From the NCBI GenBank assembly GCA_050116415.1, contig JASFOS010000044.1, positions 1 to 15,407 of the forward strand: DNA of 15,407 nucleotides. Reading direction: 5' to 3'. The DNA is from JARRJY01 sp050116415. Lineage in GTDB: Bacteria; Pseudomonadota; Gammaproteobacteria; UBA6429; Thiohalophilaceae. Of the stretch, positions 6,402-14,482 are shown piece by piece; the first letter of the stretch is position 1, and every line of letters begins with the position of its first letter. The notes below the pieces were generated by a model. It made no database searches. It saw only the letters and a program-made list of their open reading frames with translations, and was not told the DNA's origin. A program made the position numbers and the translations under genes.

Positions 6402-9144
6402 CCAGTTGCTCACTCAGTCCCTGCAGGGTTTGCTGCATGTCCGCCAGCTTATCGCGTTCTTTTTGCACCACGGCTTCAGGCGCTTTGCCGACGAAGTTCT
6501 GGTTGGACAATTTACCTTCCACGCGCTGCATGTCTTTTTGCAGTTTTTCGATTTCCTTGTCGAGACGTGCGGCTTCGGCATCTTTATCGATCAGCCCGGC
6601 CATCGGGATCAGGATTTTCATCTCGCCGACCAGGGCAGTGGCCGATTCCGGCGCGTCCGCGTCACTTTCCAGCCAGCTGATAGATTCGATCCTGGCCAGG
6701 CTTTCCAGGTAATGTTGATGGCTCTGGCTTAAGGTACGGTCGTTAGCCGAACCATTTTGCAGGAGTACCGCCAGCGGTTTGCCGGGCTTGATGTCCATGC
6801 CGCTGCGAATCTGGCGCACACCGACGATGAAGTTTTTCACCCATTCGATTTCCTGTATCGCGCTTTCATCAATTTTGCTTTGATCGGCTTGCGGGTAAGC
6901 TTGCAGCATGATGGTCTCACCCTGCTTGCCGGCCAGGGGGGCAACCCGTTGCCAGATCTCTTCACTGATGTAAGGCATGATCGGGTGTGCCATGCGCAGG
7001 ATGGTCTCCAGCACCCGCACCAGGGTCTGCCGGGTACCGCGCTTGGCGGCTTCACTGGCGGCATCGTTGAACAGTACTGACTTGGACAGTTCCAGGTACC
7101 AGTCACAGTATTCATTCCAGGTGAATTCATAAAGGCTTTGTGCCACGCGATCGAAACGATATTCCTTGATGGCTTTTTCGATACTGGCCTCGGTTTGTTG
7201 TAACAGGCTGATGATCCACTTGTCGGCGGCATTCAGTGCTATCTCACCACCGCTTTGCCCGCAGTCCTGTTCTTCGGTGTTCATCAGCACGTATCGGGCG
7301 GCGTTCCAGAGCTTGTTACAGAAATTGCGGTAACCTTCGATACGGTGCAGGTCGAAGTTAATGTCACGACCGGTGGAGGCCAGTGCGGCAAAGGTAAAAC
7401 GCAGTGCATCGGTACCAAAGGCGGGGATACCTTCGGCAAAATCTTTGCGCGTCTGTTTGGCAATCTTCTCCGCCAGGTGCGGCTGCATCATGCCCGAGGT
7501 GCGTTTCTTGACCAGTTCTTCCAGTTCGATGCCATCGATCAGGTCGATGGGATCGAGCACGTTGCCTTTTGACTTGGACATCTTCTGCCCGTGCGAATCA
7601 CGTACCAGGCCATGAATATAGATTTCATGGAACGGCACATCATCCATGAATTTCAGGCCCATCATGATCATGCGCGCTACCCAGAAGAAAATAATATCGA
7701 AGCCGGTGACCAGCACCGAGGTCGGGTAGAAGGTTTTTAATGCCTCGGTCTGTTGCGGCCAACCGAGGGTGGAAAACGGCCACAGTGCCGAGGAGAACCA
7801 GGTATCCAGCACATCTTCATCCTGGCGCAAGGTGATATCGCCAAGATGATGTTTTTCACGCACTTCGTCCTCAGAACGACCGACGTAAACGTTTCCGTCA
7901 TCGTCGTACCAGGCCGGGATACGGTGTCCCCACCAGATCTGGCGACTGATACACCAGTCCTGGATGTTGCGCATCCATTCATAGTAGGTGTTTTTCCAGT
8001 TATCCGGCACGAATTTAATCTTGCCGGTTTCCACGGCCTCGATGGCAGGCTGGGCCAGCGGTTCGATTTTGACGAACCATTGATCGGTGAGGAACGGTTC
8101 GACCACCGAGCCGGAACGATCGCCGCGCGGCACCATCAGTTTGTGGTCATCGATTTTTTCCAGCAGGCCCTGGGCATCCAGGTCGGCGACGATCTGTTTG
8201 CGCGCCTCGTAACGGTCCAGGCCACGGTATTTTTCTGGTGCCTCGTCATTGATGCAGGCATCGATGGTCAGGATGTTAATCATCGGCAGATCATGACGCT
8301 TACCCATTTCATAATCGTTGAAGTCATGGGCGGGGGTGATTTTCACGCAGCCGGTGCCGAATTCCATGTCCACGTAGTCATCGGCGATGATCGGGATCTC
8401 GCGCCCGACCAGTGGCAGGGTGATGGTCTTGCCGATCATATGCTGGTAGCGTTCGTCATCGGGGTGAACGGCGACCGCGCTGTCACCGAGCATGGTTTCC
8501 GGGCGGGTGGTGGCCACCACCAGTTGCCCCGAGCCATCGGTCAGCGGGTAGCGCATGTGCCACAGGTGGCCGTTTTCCTCTTCGGAGATCACTTCCAGGT
8601 CAGAGACCGCGGTATGCAATACCGGGTCCCAGTTGACCAGGCGCTTGCCGCGGTAAATCAGGCCCTCTTCATGCAGTTTGACGAAGACTTCCTTAACCGC
8701 ATCGGACAGGCCCTCATCCATGGTGAATCGCTCACGTGACCAGTCGGGTGAGGCGCCCATGCGACGCAACTGGCGGGTAATAGTGCCGCCGGAATGTTCT
8801 TTCCAGTCCCAGACTTTTTCCACGAACTTTTCGCGTCCCAGGTCATGGCGTGTCTGTCCCTCTGCCTGGAGCAGGCGCTCAACCACCATTTGCGTGGCAA
8901 TGCCCGCGTGATCGGTGCCGGGTTGCCACAGGGTATTGTCGCCTTTCATACGATGGTAACGGGTGAGGGCATCCATAATGGTGTCCTGGAAAGCGTGTCC
9001 CATGTGCAGGCTGCCGGTGACATTGGGAGGCGGGATCATGATGCAATAGCTTTCGCCTTTGCCTGATGGGGCAAAGTAGTGATTGTTTTCCCAGGTCTGG
9101 TACCAGCGTTGTTCAATGGCTTGAGGGTTATAGGTTTTTTCCAC
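6382..9144 (-). CDS. valS: Valyl-tRNA synthetase (GTG start)
   Basis: A class I aminoacyl-tRNA synthetase that charges tRNA-Val with valine in the cytoplasm. With the GTG start at 9144 the protein is 920 residues, close to the ~950 of E. coli ValS. Visible signatures: PPPNVTGSLHMGHAF with the HIGH-type motif HMGH at 47-50, the editing-domain segment ATTRPETMLGD at 211-221, and KMSKS at 521-525 in GQKMSKSKGNVLDP. The anticodon-binding region follows, and the C-terminal ~65 residues form the ValS-type coiled coil (DKEIEKLQKDMQRVEGKL). The open frame extends 145 codons further upstream, but that part has no ValS similarity and runs through the start of the divergent glycosyltransferase. The GTG codes the residue directly before EKTYNPQAIEQRW, a normal ValS N-terminus, and has AAAGAAG a few bases upstream. 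The next in-frame Met (residue 36) is too far inside. A candidate promoter lies at 9188-9193 and a terminator overlaps the stop. Confidence 0.97.
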   Translation of the reverse strand: MEKTYNPQAIEQRWYQTWENNHYFAPSGKGESYCIMIPPPNVTGSLHMGHAFQDTIMDALTRYHRMKGDNTLWQPGTDHAGIATQMVVERLLQAEGQTRHDLGREKFVEKVWDWKEHSGGTITRQLRRMGASPDWSRERFTMDEGLSDAVKEVFVKLHEEGLIYRGKRLVNWDPVLHTAVSDLEVISEEENGHLWHMRYPLTDGSGQLVVATTRPETMLGDSAVAVHPDDERYQHMIGKTITLPLVGREIPIIADDYVDMEFGTGCVKITPAHDFNDYEMGKRHDLPMINILTIDACINDEAPEKYRGLDRYEARKQIVADLDAQGLLEKIDDHKLMVPRGDRSGSVVEPFLTDQWFVKIEPLAQPAIEAVETGKIKFVPDNWKNTYYEWMRNIQDWCISRQIWWGHRIPAWYDDDGNVYVGRSEDEVREKHHLGDITLRQDEDVLDTWFSSALWPFSTLGWPQQTEALKTFYPTSVLVTGFDIIFFWVARMIMMGLKFMDDVPFHEIYIHGLVRDSHGQKMSKSKGNVLDPIDLIDGIELEELVKKRTSGMMQPHLAEKIAKQTRKDFAEGIPAFGTDALRFTFAALASTGRDINFDLHRIEGYRNFCNKLWNAARYVLMNTEEQDCGQSGGEIALNAADKWIISLLQQTEASIEKAIKEYRFDRVAQSLYEFTWNEYCDWYLELSKSVLFNDAASEAAKRGTRQTLVRVLETILRMAHPIMPYISEEIWQRVAPLAGKQGETIMLQAYPQADQSKIDESAIQEIEWVKNFIVGVRQIRSGMDIKPGKPLAVLLQNGSANDRTLSQSHQHYLESLARIESISWLESDADAPESATALVGEMKILIPMAGLIDKDAEAARLDKEIEKLQKDMQRVEGKLSNQNFVGKAPEAVVQKERDKLADMQQTLQGLSEQLEKIKRL

Positions 9145-9187
9145 GGTATATCGCTTCTTTAAAGGTAAAATGGACACGTAACCTGGG

Positions 9188-9216
9188 ATTATACCTGAGC
9201 TTGCGGGCTCACAGTA
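9188..9216 (-). promoter_or_regulatory. Candidate valS promoter with inverted repeat in the spacer
   Basis: The - strand has a perfect TATAAT at 9188-9193, about 44 bases before the GTG start. The -35 at 17-bp spacing (9211-9216) reads TACTGT, a poor match. An inverted repeat TGAGC-N6-GCTCA (9196-9211) fills the spacer and could be a repressor site or chance. The remaining intergenic bases up to 9306 hold a 7-bp direct repeat ATTGGCC (9263-9269 and 9281-9287) but no clear promoter for the glycosyltransferase on the + strand. Confidence 0.5.
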
Positions 9217-9306
9217 GCCTCGCTGCATAACTCTCAGCCCCTGTGATTTTTTTCGTGCTACCATTGGCCGCGCCTGTTCGATTGGCCATGTGGCGAGACG
9301 AGATAA

Positions 9307-10815
9307 ATGCAAATTACCGAGCAACGTTTTTTTCAGATCCTGTGGGCAAGCCTGGCCATCAAGCTGCTGTTTGCCTGGTGGATACCGGTCACCGGTGACG
9401 AAGCCTATTTCATTGTCTGGGGGAATAACCCGGACTATGGCTATTATGATCATACCCCCATGGTGGGCTGGTGGCTGGCCGCCCTGTTGCAGGTCAGTGA
9501 TGCTATTTTCTGGCTGCGCCTGCCCTCGGTACTGATCAGCACGTTCATTGGCTGGGCTATTTTTACCCTGTGTCGCCACCAGTCGCTGTCCGCAGCCGCG
9601 TTTGCCGGTTCACTTTTCCTGCTGGCACCGCTTAACCTGATCGGCGTGCTGATTACCACGGATACCCCGTTGTTGCTGTTTTCCTTCTTGTCGGCCTGGA
9701 GTTTTTACAAGGCACAACAGCATGATCGCCTGGGCTGGTACCTGGCCTCGGGGTTATTGCTGGGGCTGGCGTTTTTCTCCAAGTTTTTCGCCGGCCTGCT
9801 GGGGGTGGCTTATTTTCTTTACCTGGTATTGTTTGTGCGCCGCGGCTGGCGACCCTACCTGGGTTTGCTGCTGATTATTGCCGGTACCTTGCCGTTCATC
9901 GCGACTAACCTGTTATGGAATTACCACCACTGCTGGGATAACTACCTGTTCAACCTGTATAACCGTACCAGCGGTTCGGCGTTTTCCCTGCTTACGGTAC
10001 TGACGTATTTGCTGGTGCTGGTCTACCTGCTGACGCCACCGGTGGTTTATTACCTGGTGCGTGATTTTCGAACTATTCAAACGCTTTTAAAAGATACCGA
10101 CAAGCGCGTTTACGCGGCCCTGTTTTTCATTCCCATCACACTGTTTTTCCTGCTGTCGTTCTGGAAAGTGATTGGCTTGCACTGGCTGTTAAGTTTTTAC
10201 CCGTTTTTGTTCATCGTCATGGCGAACACCTTTACCCAACGACAATGGCAACGCAGTCATTATTTCATGTGGGGATACTCGGCGATTCACGTGGTCAGTT
10301 TCGCGGTACTGCTGGCCTTTTCACCGGGCCTGCTGAAATCAAACCAGGACGTCATGCAAAGTTATACTTACAGCTCGCACAGTGAACAGATCGTGGCGAA
10401 ACTTGAACAACTGGCACCGCAGTATCAGTGGGCAGCAAACAGTTATACCGATGCCGCGGTGTTGTCCTACACGTCGAAAAGACACGTTATCCAGTTTGGC
10501 GAGGGTTCCTATCATGCTCGTCAGGATGATCTGTTAACAGACTATCGACAACTGGATGGCAAAAATATCCTGATCGTGAAGTATTCCGACAAGTTACAGC
10601 AATTCGCGCCTTACTTTGATGAAATGGAAACCGGCAGCTTTGAAATCGCCGGGGCAAGGTATTATTACGCCAAAGGTAAAGGTTTCCGTTATAACCAATA
10701 CCGGGCCCAGATACTTGAATACATCATGCAGTCATACTATCGCATTCCGGAATTCCTGCCGGTTGGTAGCTGCTACATGTTCGAGAAGTACGGCAAACCC
10801 GCGTTCACGAATTAG
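9307..10815 (+). CDS. GT39 / ArnT-like (PMT_2) membrane glycosyltransferase
   Basis: 502 residues with many hydrophobic segments from about 10 to 340 and a hydrophilic C-terminal ~160 residues, probably periplasmic. The N-terminus carries the family hallmark: GDEAYFIVWG (D31, E32) after the first membrane helix, then GYYDHTPMVGWW (45-56). Further family-like pieces are TTDTPLLLF (117-125, second acidic site D119) and GLAFFSKFFAGLLG (153-166). GT39/GT83 enzymes use lipid-linked sugars (polyprenyl- or dolichyl-phosphate) on the outer membrane face to modify lipid A, glycolipids or proteins. The acceptor here is unknown, and ArnT itself is not claimed. ATG 9307 directly follows an in-frame TAA (9304-9306) and is preceded by GAGACGAG. 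The gene is divergent from valS across 162 bp. It converges on the 167-residue gene with an 11-bp 3' overlap and sits inside what is elsewhere a pepA-holC-valS run, so a lineage-specific insertion is likely. Confidence 0.85.
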   Translation: MQITEQRFFQILWASLAIKLLFAWWIPVTGDEAYFIVWGNNPDYGYYDHTPMVGWWLAALLQVSDAIFWLRLPSVLISTFIGWAIFTLCRHQSLSAAAFAGSLFLLAPLNLIGVLITTDTPLLLFSFLSAWSFYKAQQHDRLGWYLASGLLLGLAFFSKFFAGLLGVAYFLYLVLFVRRGWRPYLGLLLIIAGTLPFIATNLLWNYHHCWDNYLFNLYNRTSGSAFSLLTVLTYLLVLVYLLTPPVVYYLVRDFRTIQTLLKDTDKRVYAALFFIPITLFFLLSFWKVIGLHWLLSFYPFLFIVMANTFTQRQWQRSHYFMWGYSAIHVVSFAVLLAFSPGLLKSNQDVMQSYTYSSHSEQIVAKLEQLAPQYQWAANSYTDAAVLSYTSKRHVIQFGEGSYHARQDDLLTDYRQLDGKNILIVKYSDKLQQFAPYFDEMETGSFEIAGARYYYAKGKGFRYNQYRAQILEYIMQSYYRIPEFLPVGSCYMFEKYGKPAFTN

Positions 10816-11308
10816 ATAACTGTTTTATCTCGTTGCGTAGTTGGTGAAGCTCTTTTTCGATAACTTCATTTAAGATCTGTTCCAGCTTGAGGATACTGCT
10901 GCTGGTGATGGCATCATTGATCAGTGGTTTAATGCGCGCCTGAAACTCATCGACCAGGTCAAGCACATCCTCGCTGGCGATGCCTTGGGGAGGTAATGCT
11001 TCCGTGACGGCCTCGACGACCTCGGCAAGCGCTTCCGCTTCAGCAAGGTTTTCGGTGGCGAACAAATCCACTTCAACCGCAGTTTCTTCCCCAGCACTGG
11101 GTATCACGATGTCATTGAGTACCGGGATATCTTCATCTTGCTGTTGTGGCTTGTGCTTCCTGGAACTGGTATTGGCCAGTGAAATGCTTTCACGCGCAGC
11201 CGACAGGCTGTGCTCGCTTTTTTCCAGCAAGCCCTTGATGGATTCGAGTGCCTGCACCAGAGATTCCTGGGCATCGTTGGCGATATTGTCCTTGTGTTGC
11301 TTGGTCAT
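10805..11308 (-). CDS. Small acidic coiled-coil protein of unknown function, downstream of holC
   Basis: 167 residues, not recognised as a named family. The N-terminal ~50 residues look helical (ESLVQALESIKGLLEKSEHSL). The middle is acidic and Ala/Val/Glu-rich (EVDLFATENLAEAEALAEVVEAV), and the C-terminal ~45 residues are again amphipathic helix (IINDA..LEQILNEVIEKELHQL type). A short ordered motif, DIPVLNDIVIP, lies near residue 60. No signal peptide, membrane helix or catalytic motif is seen, so it is probably cytosolic. The ATG lies 3 bp after the holC stop, so it is the last gene of the pepA-holC operon and probably translationally coupled; no strong ribosome site precedes it. From memory, Pseudomonas and relatives also carry a hypothetical gene between holC and valS, so this may be a conserved neighbour, perhaps linked to polymerase III chi; that is inference. 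Its stop overlaps the 3' end of the glycosyltransferase by 11 bp. Confidence 0.75.
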   Translation of the reverse strand: MTKQHKDNIANDAQESLVQALESIKGLLEKSEHSLSAARESISLANTSSRKHKPQQQDEDIPVLNDIVIPSAGEETAVEVDLFATENLAEAEALAEVVEAVTEALPPQGIASEDVLDLVDEFQARIKPLINDAITSSSILKLEQILNEVIEKELHQLRNEIKQLSNS

Positions 11309-11311
11309 GTT

Positions 11312-11743
11312 TTATAACGATAACTTATGGGTTTCCAGTTCATAGCCACGGTCGCGATAGAATTTAAACCGCTCCCGGGCCTGTTCGCGCTGTTGTTCAT
11401 CCTGGGTCACCACCTCGGCAACACGCTCGAAGCGACTGAAGAACAGTGGCACCTCGTTACCCGCATTAATCAGGACTTCAGAGTGGGATTCGGGTTCATG
11501 GTTATGACCAATAATTACCGGACAAGTTTCACTCTGTTGCTCGTTATGTAACTGGTGCGGGATAAAACTGCCATCACGAAACGTCCACAGCAGGTTGTCC
11601 AGCTGCTGGGCCTGCTGCGGCGACTCAGTATGGATATATATAGTATGGTCCAGCGAGTAGGCTTTTTCTGCCAGCCGGCAAACCAGCTTGTCCCTTTCCT
11701 CCGGGACGCTGGTTTCCAGTACGTAAAAGTCTACCCGGGTCAT
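11312..11743 (-). CDS. holC: DNA polymerase III chi subunit
   Basis: 143 residues, matching the usual ~147 of E. coli HolC. The sequence is typical of the family: MTRVDFYVLE at the start, RLAEKAYSLDHTIYIHTES, then LDNLLWTFRDGSFIPHQL with the conserved Trp-Thr-Phe and Phe-Ile-Pro-His pattern, and RFERVAEVV followed by ARERFKFYRDRGYELETH at the end. Chi, bound to psi, joins the clamp-loader complex and contacts single-strand binding protein during replication. The ATG overlaps the pepA stop by 4 bp (ATGA, 11740-11743), so the two are translationally coupled. The next gene begins 3 bp after its stop. The pepA-holC pairing is well known in gammaproteobacteria and supports the call. Confidence 0.95.
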   Translation of the reverse strand: MTRVDFYVLETSVPEERDKLVCRLAEKAYSLDHTIYIHTESPQQAQQLDNLLWTFRDGSFIPHQLHNEQQSETCPVIIGHNHEPESHSEVLINAGNEVPLFFSRFERVAEVVTQDEQQREQARERFKFYRDRGYELETHKLSL

Positions 11744-13263
11744 ATGCCGATTTTACCTTTTGCCTGGTCAAGAAGGAACTGGGTCAACAGGGGAACCGGG
11801 CGACCGGTTGCCCCCTTGTTGGCATTGGATTCCCAGGCAACCCCGGCGATATCCAGGTGGGCCCACTTGAGCTGCTTGGTGAAACGCGACAGGAAGCAGG
11901 CCGCGGTAATGGTCCCGGCATCACGCCCGCCAATGTTGGCGATGTCGGCAAAGTTGCTCTTTAACTGATCCTGGTATTCGTCCCACATGGGCATCGGCCA
12001 GGCACGGTCGCCGCTATCGATACCGGCCTGGTTGATTTTGTCGATCAGGCCCTGGTCGTTGCCGAGCAAACCGGCGGCATGCTTACCCAGCGCCACGACA
12101 CAGGCTCCGGTCAGGGTGGCCACATCGATCACCGCCTTGGGCTTGAAGCGTTCGCTGTAAGTCAGTGCGTCGCATAAAATCAGGCGACCTTCCGCGTCAG
12201 TGTTTAACACCTCGATGGTCTGGCCTGACATACTGGTGACAATATCACCCGGCTTGTTAGCAGAGCCGTCCGGCATGTTTTCACAGCTGGGTACAATGCC
12301 GATCACGTTGATGGGCAGTTGAAGTTCACCCACTGTTTTCATCGTGCCGAGTACACTGGCGGCGCCACACATATCAAACTTCATTTCATCCATGGCGGCC
12401 GAGGGCTTGATCGAGATACCGCCGGAGTCGAAGGTAATGCCCTTGCCAACCAGCACGATGGGCTTGTCGGTTTTTTTGCCGCCCTGGTAATTCATCACGA
12501 TTAACTTGGGTGGTTGGCGACTGCCCTTGGCAACCGACAGCAAAGAACCCATTTTAAGTTTTTCCATATCTTTCTGGTTGAGCACCTTGACGCTCATGCC
12601 CTTGGCTGCCTTGCCTTCCTTGTTGGCCTGGCTGGCCAGGTAGGAAGGGGTACAGATGTTGCCCGGCAGGTTACCCAGGTCACGAGCCAGTGCCACACCG
12701 CTGGCAATGGCATTGGCGACCTTGATCGCGGTTTGCGCCTTGCGCAGCTGTTTCTTGTCCGCCATGTTGAGTGCCAGTTTTTTCAGTACGGGCAGCGGTT
12801 CTTTTTCGCTCTTGGTTTGGTTAAAGCGGTAAATGCCCTGGTGTGCCAGTTCGGCGGTTTGTCTGGCTACCCAGACCGCATCCTTGTCCTTGACTTCCAG
12901 CTCGCTTAAAAAGCAGACCGCCTCCTTGGCACCGGAATTGAACAGCGTGGTAAACGCGCTATTGAGGACAGTGCGGAAATCTTTCACACTGAGCGCCTTG
13001 TCTTTACCACAACCGACCAGTAAAACACGATCGAAGCCAGACGCGGCTTTGGATGTATGCACCATCAGTGCCTGGCCGGTTTTACCGTCCATGTCGCCTT
13101 TCTTGACAATTTGCGTTAACAGCCCGCCACAGCGTTTATCTACCTGCTGGGCGCTGTCCGTCAGTTTACGTTTTTCACGAACAGCGACGACCAGACAGGC
13201 GCTGCTCAGTTTATCGAAAGAGTGGGTTTTGATACTGATATTGAGTGCCATATTTATTGCCAT
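11740..13263 (-). CDS. pepA: Leucyl aminopeptidase (M17 cytosol aminopeptidase)
   Basis: 507 residues, the usual PepA length (E. coli 503). This is a cytosolic two-metal peptidase that removes N-terminal residues, notably Leu. The metal ligands are all present: K274 and D279 in LVGKGITFDSGG, D297 in DEMKFDMCGAASV, and D356 and E358 in the family signature NTDAEGRL (354-361). The N-terminal ~190 residues form the macro-like domain seen in M17 enzymes. Two starts are possible, Met1 and Met5; Met1 is preferred because AGGA lies 5 bases before it, whereas nothing like a ribosome site precedes Met5. In E. coli the protein also binds DNA as the XerA/CarP factor in cer recombination and carAB control; whether this one does is unknown. 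It heads the pepA-holC operon and diverges from lptF. Confidence 0.97.
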   Translation of the reverse strand: MAINMALNISIKTHSFDKLSSACLVVAVREKRKLTDSAQQVDKRCGGLLTQIVKKGDMDGKTGQALMVHTSKAASGFDRVLLVGCGKDKALSVKDFRTVLNSAFTTLFNSGAKEAVCFLSELEVKDKDAVWVARQTAELAHQGIYRFNQTKSEKEPLPVLKKLALNMADKKQLRKAQTAIKVANAIASGVALARDLGNLPGNICTPSYLASQANKEGKAAKGMSVKVLNQKDMEKLKMGSLLSVAKGSRQPPKLIVMNYQGGKKTDKPIVLVGKGITFDSGGISIKPSAAMDEMKFDMCGAASVLGTMKTVGELQLPINVIGIVPSCENMPDGSANKPGDIVTSMSGQTIEVLNTDAEGRLILCDALTYSERFKPKAVIDVATLTGACVVALGKHAAGLLGNDQGLIDKINQAGIDSGDRAWPMPMWDEYQDQLKSNFADIANIGGRDAGTITAACFLSRFTKQLKWAHLDIAGVAWESNANKGATGRPVPLLTQFLLDQAKGKIGI

Positions 13264-13303
13264 GAAATTCCTGGTTGTTTTCTAAAGGTTTTTTCTATGA
13301 ATC

Positions 13304-13338
13304 ATGCCGTGTTATGGCATAATTTCTAACATTATAAT
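13304..13338 (+). promoter_or_regulatory. Candidate lptF promoter with small inverted repeat at the -35 position
   Basis: A perfect TATAAT at 13333-13338 lies about 62 bases before the lptF GTG. The -35 at 17-bp spacing reads TGTTAT (13310-13315), a weak match. An inverted repeat ATGCC-N7-GGCAT (13304-13320) covers this -35 and lies between the divergent pepA and lptF genes, so it could serve both. A weaker - strand pair for pepA (TTAGAA and CATGAT, 17-bp spacing) overlaps the same bases. The rest of 13264-13399 shows nothing clear beyond the pepA ribosome site (AGGA, complement of 13269-13272). Confidence 0.45.
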
Positions 13339-13399
13339 AAAGAACATACGCGAAAAACTGTTTCTTTTCACCCATATTAATCGTCATCAGGCTTAAATC

Positions 13400-14482
13400 G
13401 TGATCGTAGCTCGCTATCTGACAAAAGAGGTTATCAGCACCTTTGCCGGGGTACTGGTTATCCTTTTACTCATCGCGCTGAGCGTGCAACTGGTCGGCCT
13501 GTTTAACAAGGTGGCTTCCGGGCAACTCGACGTCAACGTGGTGTTGATGACGCTGGGGCTGAAAAGCATCAGTATTGTTGTTTTTATCCTGCCGCTGGCT
13601 TTTTTCCTGGGTATTCTGCTGGGCTTTAGCCGCCTGTACCAGGACAGCGAGATGACCGCCTTGCTGGCCGCCGGGGTAGGCCCTTTTCATGTGCTGCGCA
13701 TCATCTTTAGCCTGGCTATCCTGGTGGCAATCCTGCAAGCCGGGCTGTCATTACAGCTGGCACCCTGGGCCGAGGAATATGCCCAGCGCCTGAGTGATGA
13801 TGCGGCGGCAAAAGCGGGCATCAAGGGGCTGACCGCGGGGCGCTTTCGTGAAATGGACACCGGCCAGGGCGTGATTTATGCGGAGTCTCTGGATCAAGAG
13901 ACCCATAAAATGCATAACCTTTTTGTCGAAAAGCGTGAAGGGAATCGGCAAACCATTATCAAGGCTGAAACGGGTTACGAAGTGGTTGATGATCAGGATA
14001 ATCACTATGTCATCCTGGAAAACGGATACCGTTATGAAGGGCAACCCGGCCAGGCAGGCTATAGCATCGTCGGTTTCGAAAAACACGGTTTGCTGGTTGA
14101 GCCTTCTGAGCCCGGGGAACTGGATTTATATCAAAAGGCGACCCCAACATCGAAGTTATGGCGTTCAGATGAAAGAGGCGATCAAGCCGAATTGCAGTGG
14201 CGCATTTCCTCGGCCCTGTTATGTATCAGCCTGGCGATACTGGCGGTACCGTTGAGCCGCACCACGCCACGCCAGGGACGCTATAGCAAGCTGGTGCTGG
14301 CGATTATTTTTTACCTGGTGTTTACCAACCTGCTCAACGTGGCCAGGGCCTGGTTATTCAAGGGGGAAATCCCGCTACATATCGGTTTATGGTGGGTGCA
14401 TGTGGTGATTATCCTGACCGCGGTATTTTTTATTATTCAGCAATATGGCTGGCGCTATACGTTCGGGATCAAGAAGTCATGA
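13400..14482 (+). CDS. lptF: LPS export permease LptF (GTG start)
   Basis: 360 residues, the usual LptF length. With LptG it forms the inner-membrane permease that, powered by LptB2, extracts LPS and passes it to LptC and the periplasmic bridge. It has three N-terminal membrane helices (about 12-34, 54-76, 98-118), a periplasmic beta-jellyroll-type region (about 125-260) and three C-terminal helices (about 268-286, 298-318, 330-347). Family landmarks are LYQDSEMTALLAAGVG (79-94), the likely LptB coupling-helix region, and PLSRTTPRQGRYSKL (284-298). The GTG start gives MIVARYLTKEV, a normal LptF N-terminus, with a weak AGG 8 bases upstream. It diverges from pepA and overlaps lptG by 4 bp (ATGA), so the two are coupled. 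Confidence 0.96.
   Translation: MIVARYLTKEVISTFAGVLVILLLIALSVQLVGLFNKVASGQLDVNVVLMTLGLKSISIVVFILPLAFFLGILLGFSRLYQDSEMTALLAAGVGPFHVLRIIFSLAILVAILQAGLSLQLAPWAEEYAQRLSDDAAAKAGIKGLTAGRFREMDTGQGVIYAESLDQETHKMHNLFVEKREGNRQTIIKAETGYEVVDDQDNHYVILENGYRYEGQPGQAGYSIVGFEKHGLLVEPSEPGELDLYQKATPTSKLWRSDERGDQAELQWRISSALLCISLAILAVPLSRTTPRQGRYSKLVLAIIFYLVFTNLLNVARAWLFKGEIPLHIGLWWVHVVIILTAVFFIIQQYGWRYTFGIKKS

Noticed and set aside
7753..8739. A 328-codon open frame on the + strand.
   Set aside because: It lies wholly antisense to valS, whose HIGH, KMSKS and editing motifs are intact; the frame is open because of valS codon bias.
9263..9287. Direct repeat ATTGGCC upstream of the GT39 gene.
   Set aside because: Seven bases at 18-bp spacing is suggestive of an activator site but too short, and no promoter is recognisable beside it.
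9145..9579. A 145-codon N-terminal extension of valS in the open frame.
   Set aside because: It has no ValS-like sequence, overlaps the divergent GT39 gene and its upstream region, and a GTG with a nearby ribosome site gives a normal ValS start.
10814..10830. AGATAA-N5-TTATCT hairpin between the GT39 gene and the 167-residue gene.
   Set aside because: The stem is only 6 AT-rich base pairs with no following T run, too weak for a terminator.
3240..13399. CRISPR array, mobile element, tRNA or riboswitch in the gaps.
   Set aside because: All intergenic gaps are 162 bp or less and show only terminators, candidate promoters and short inverted repeats.
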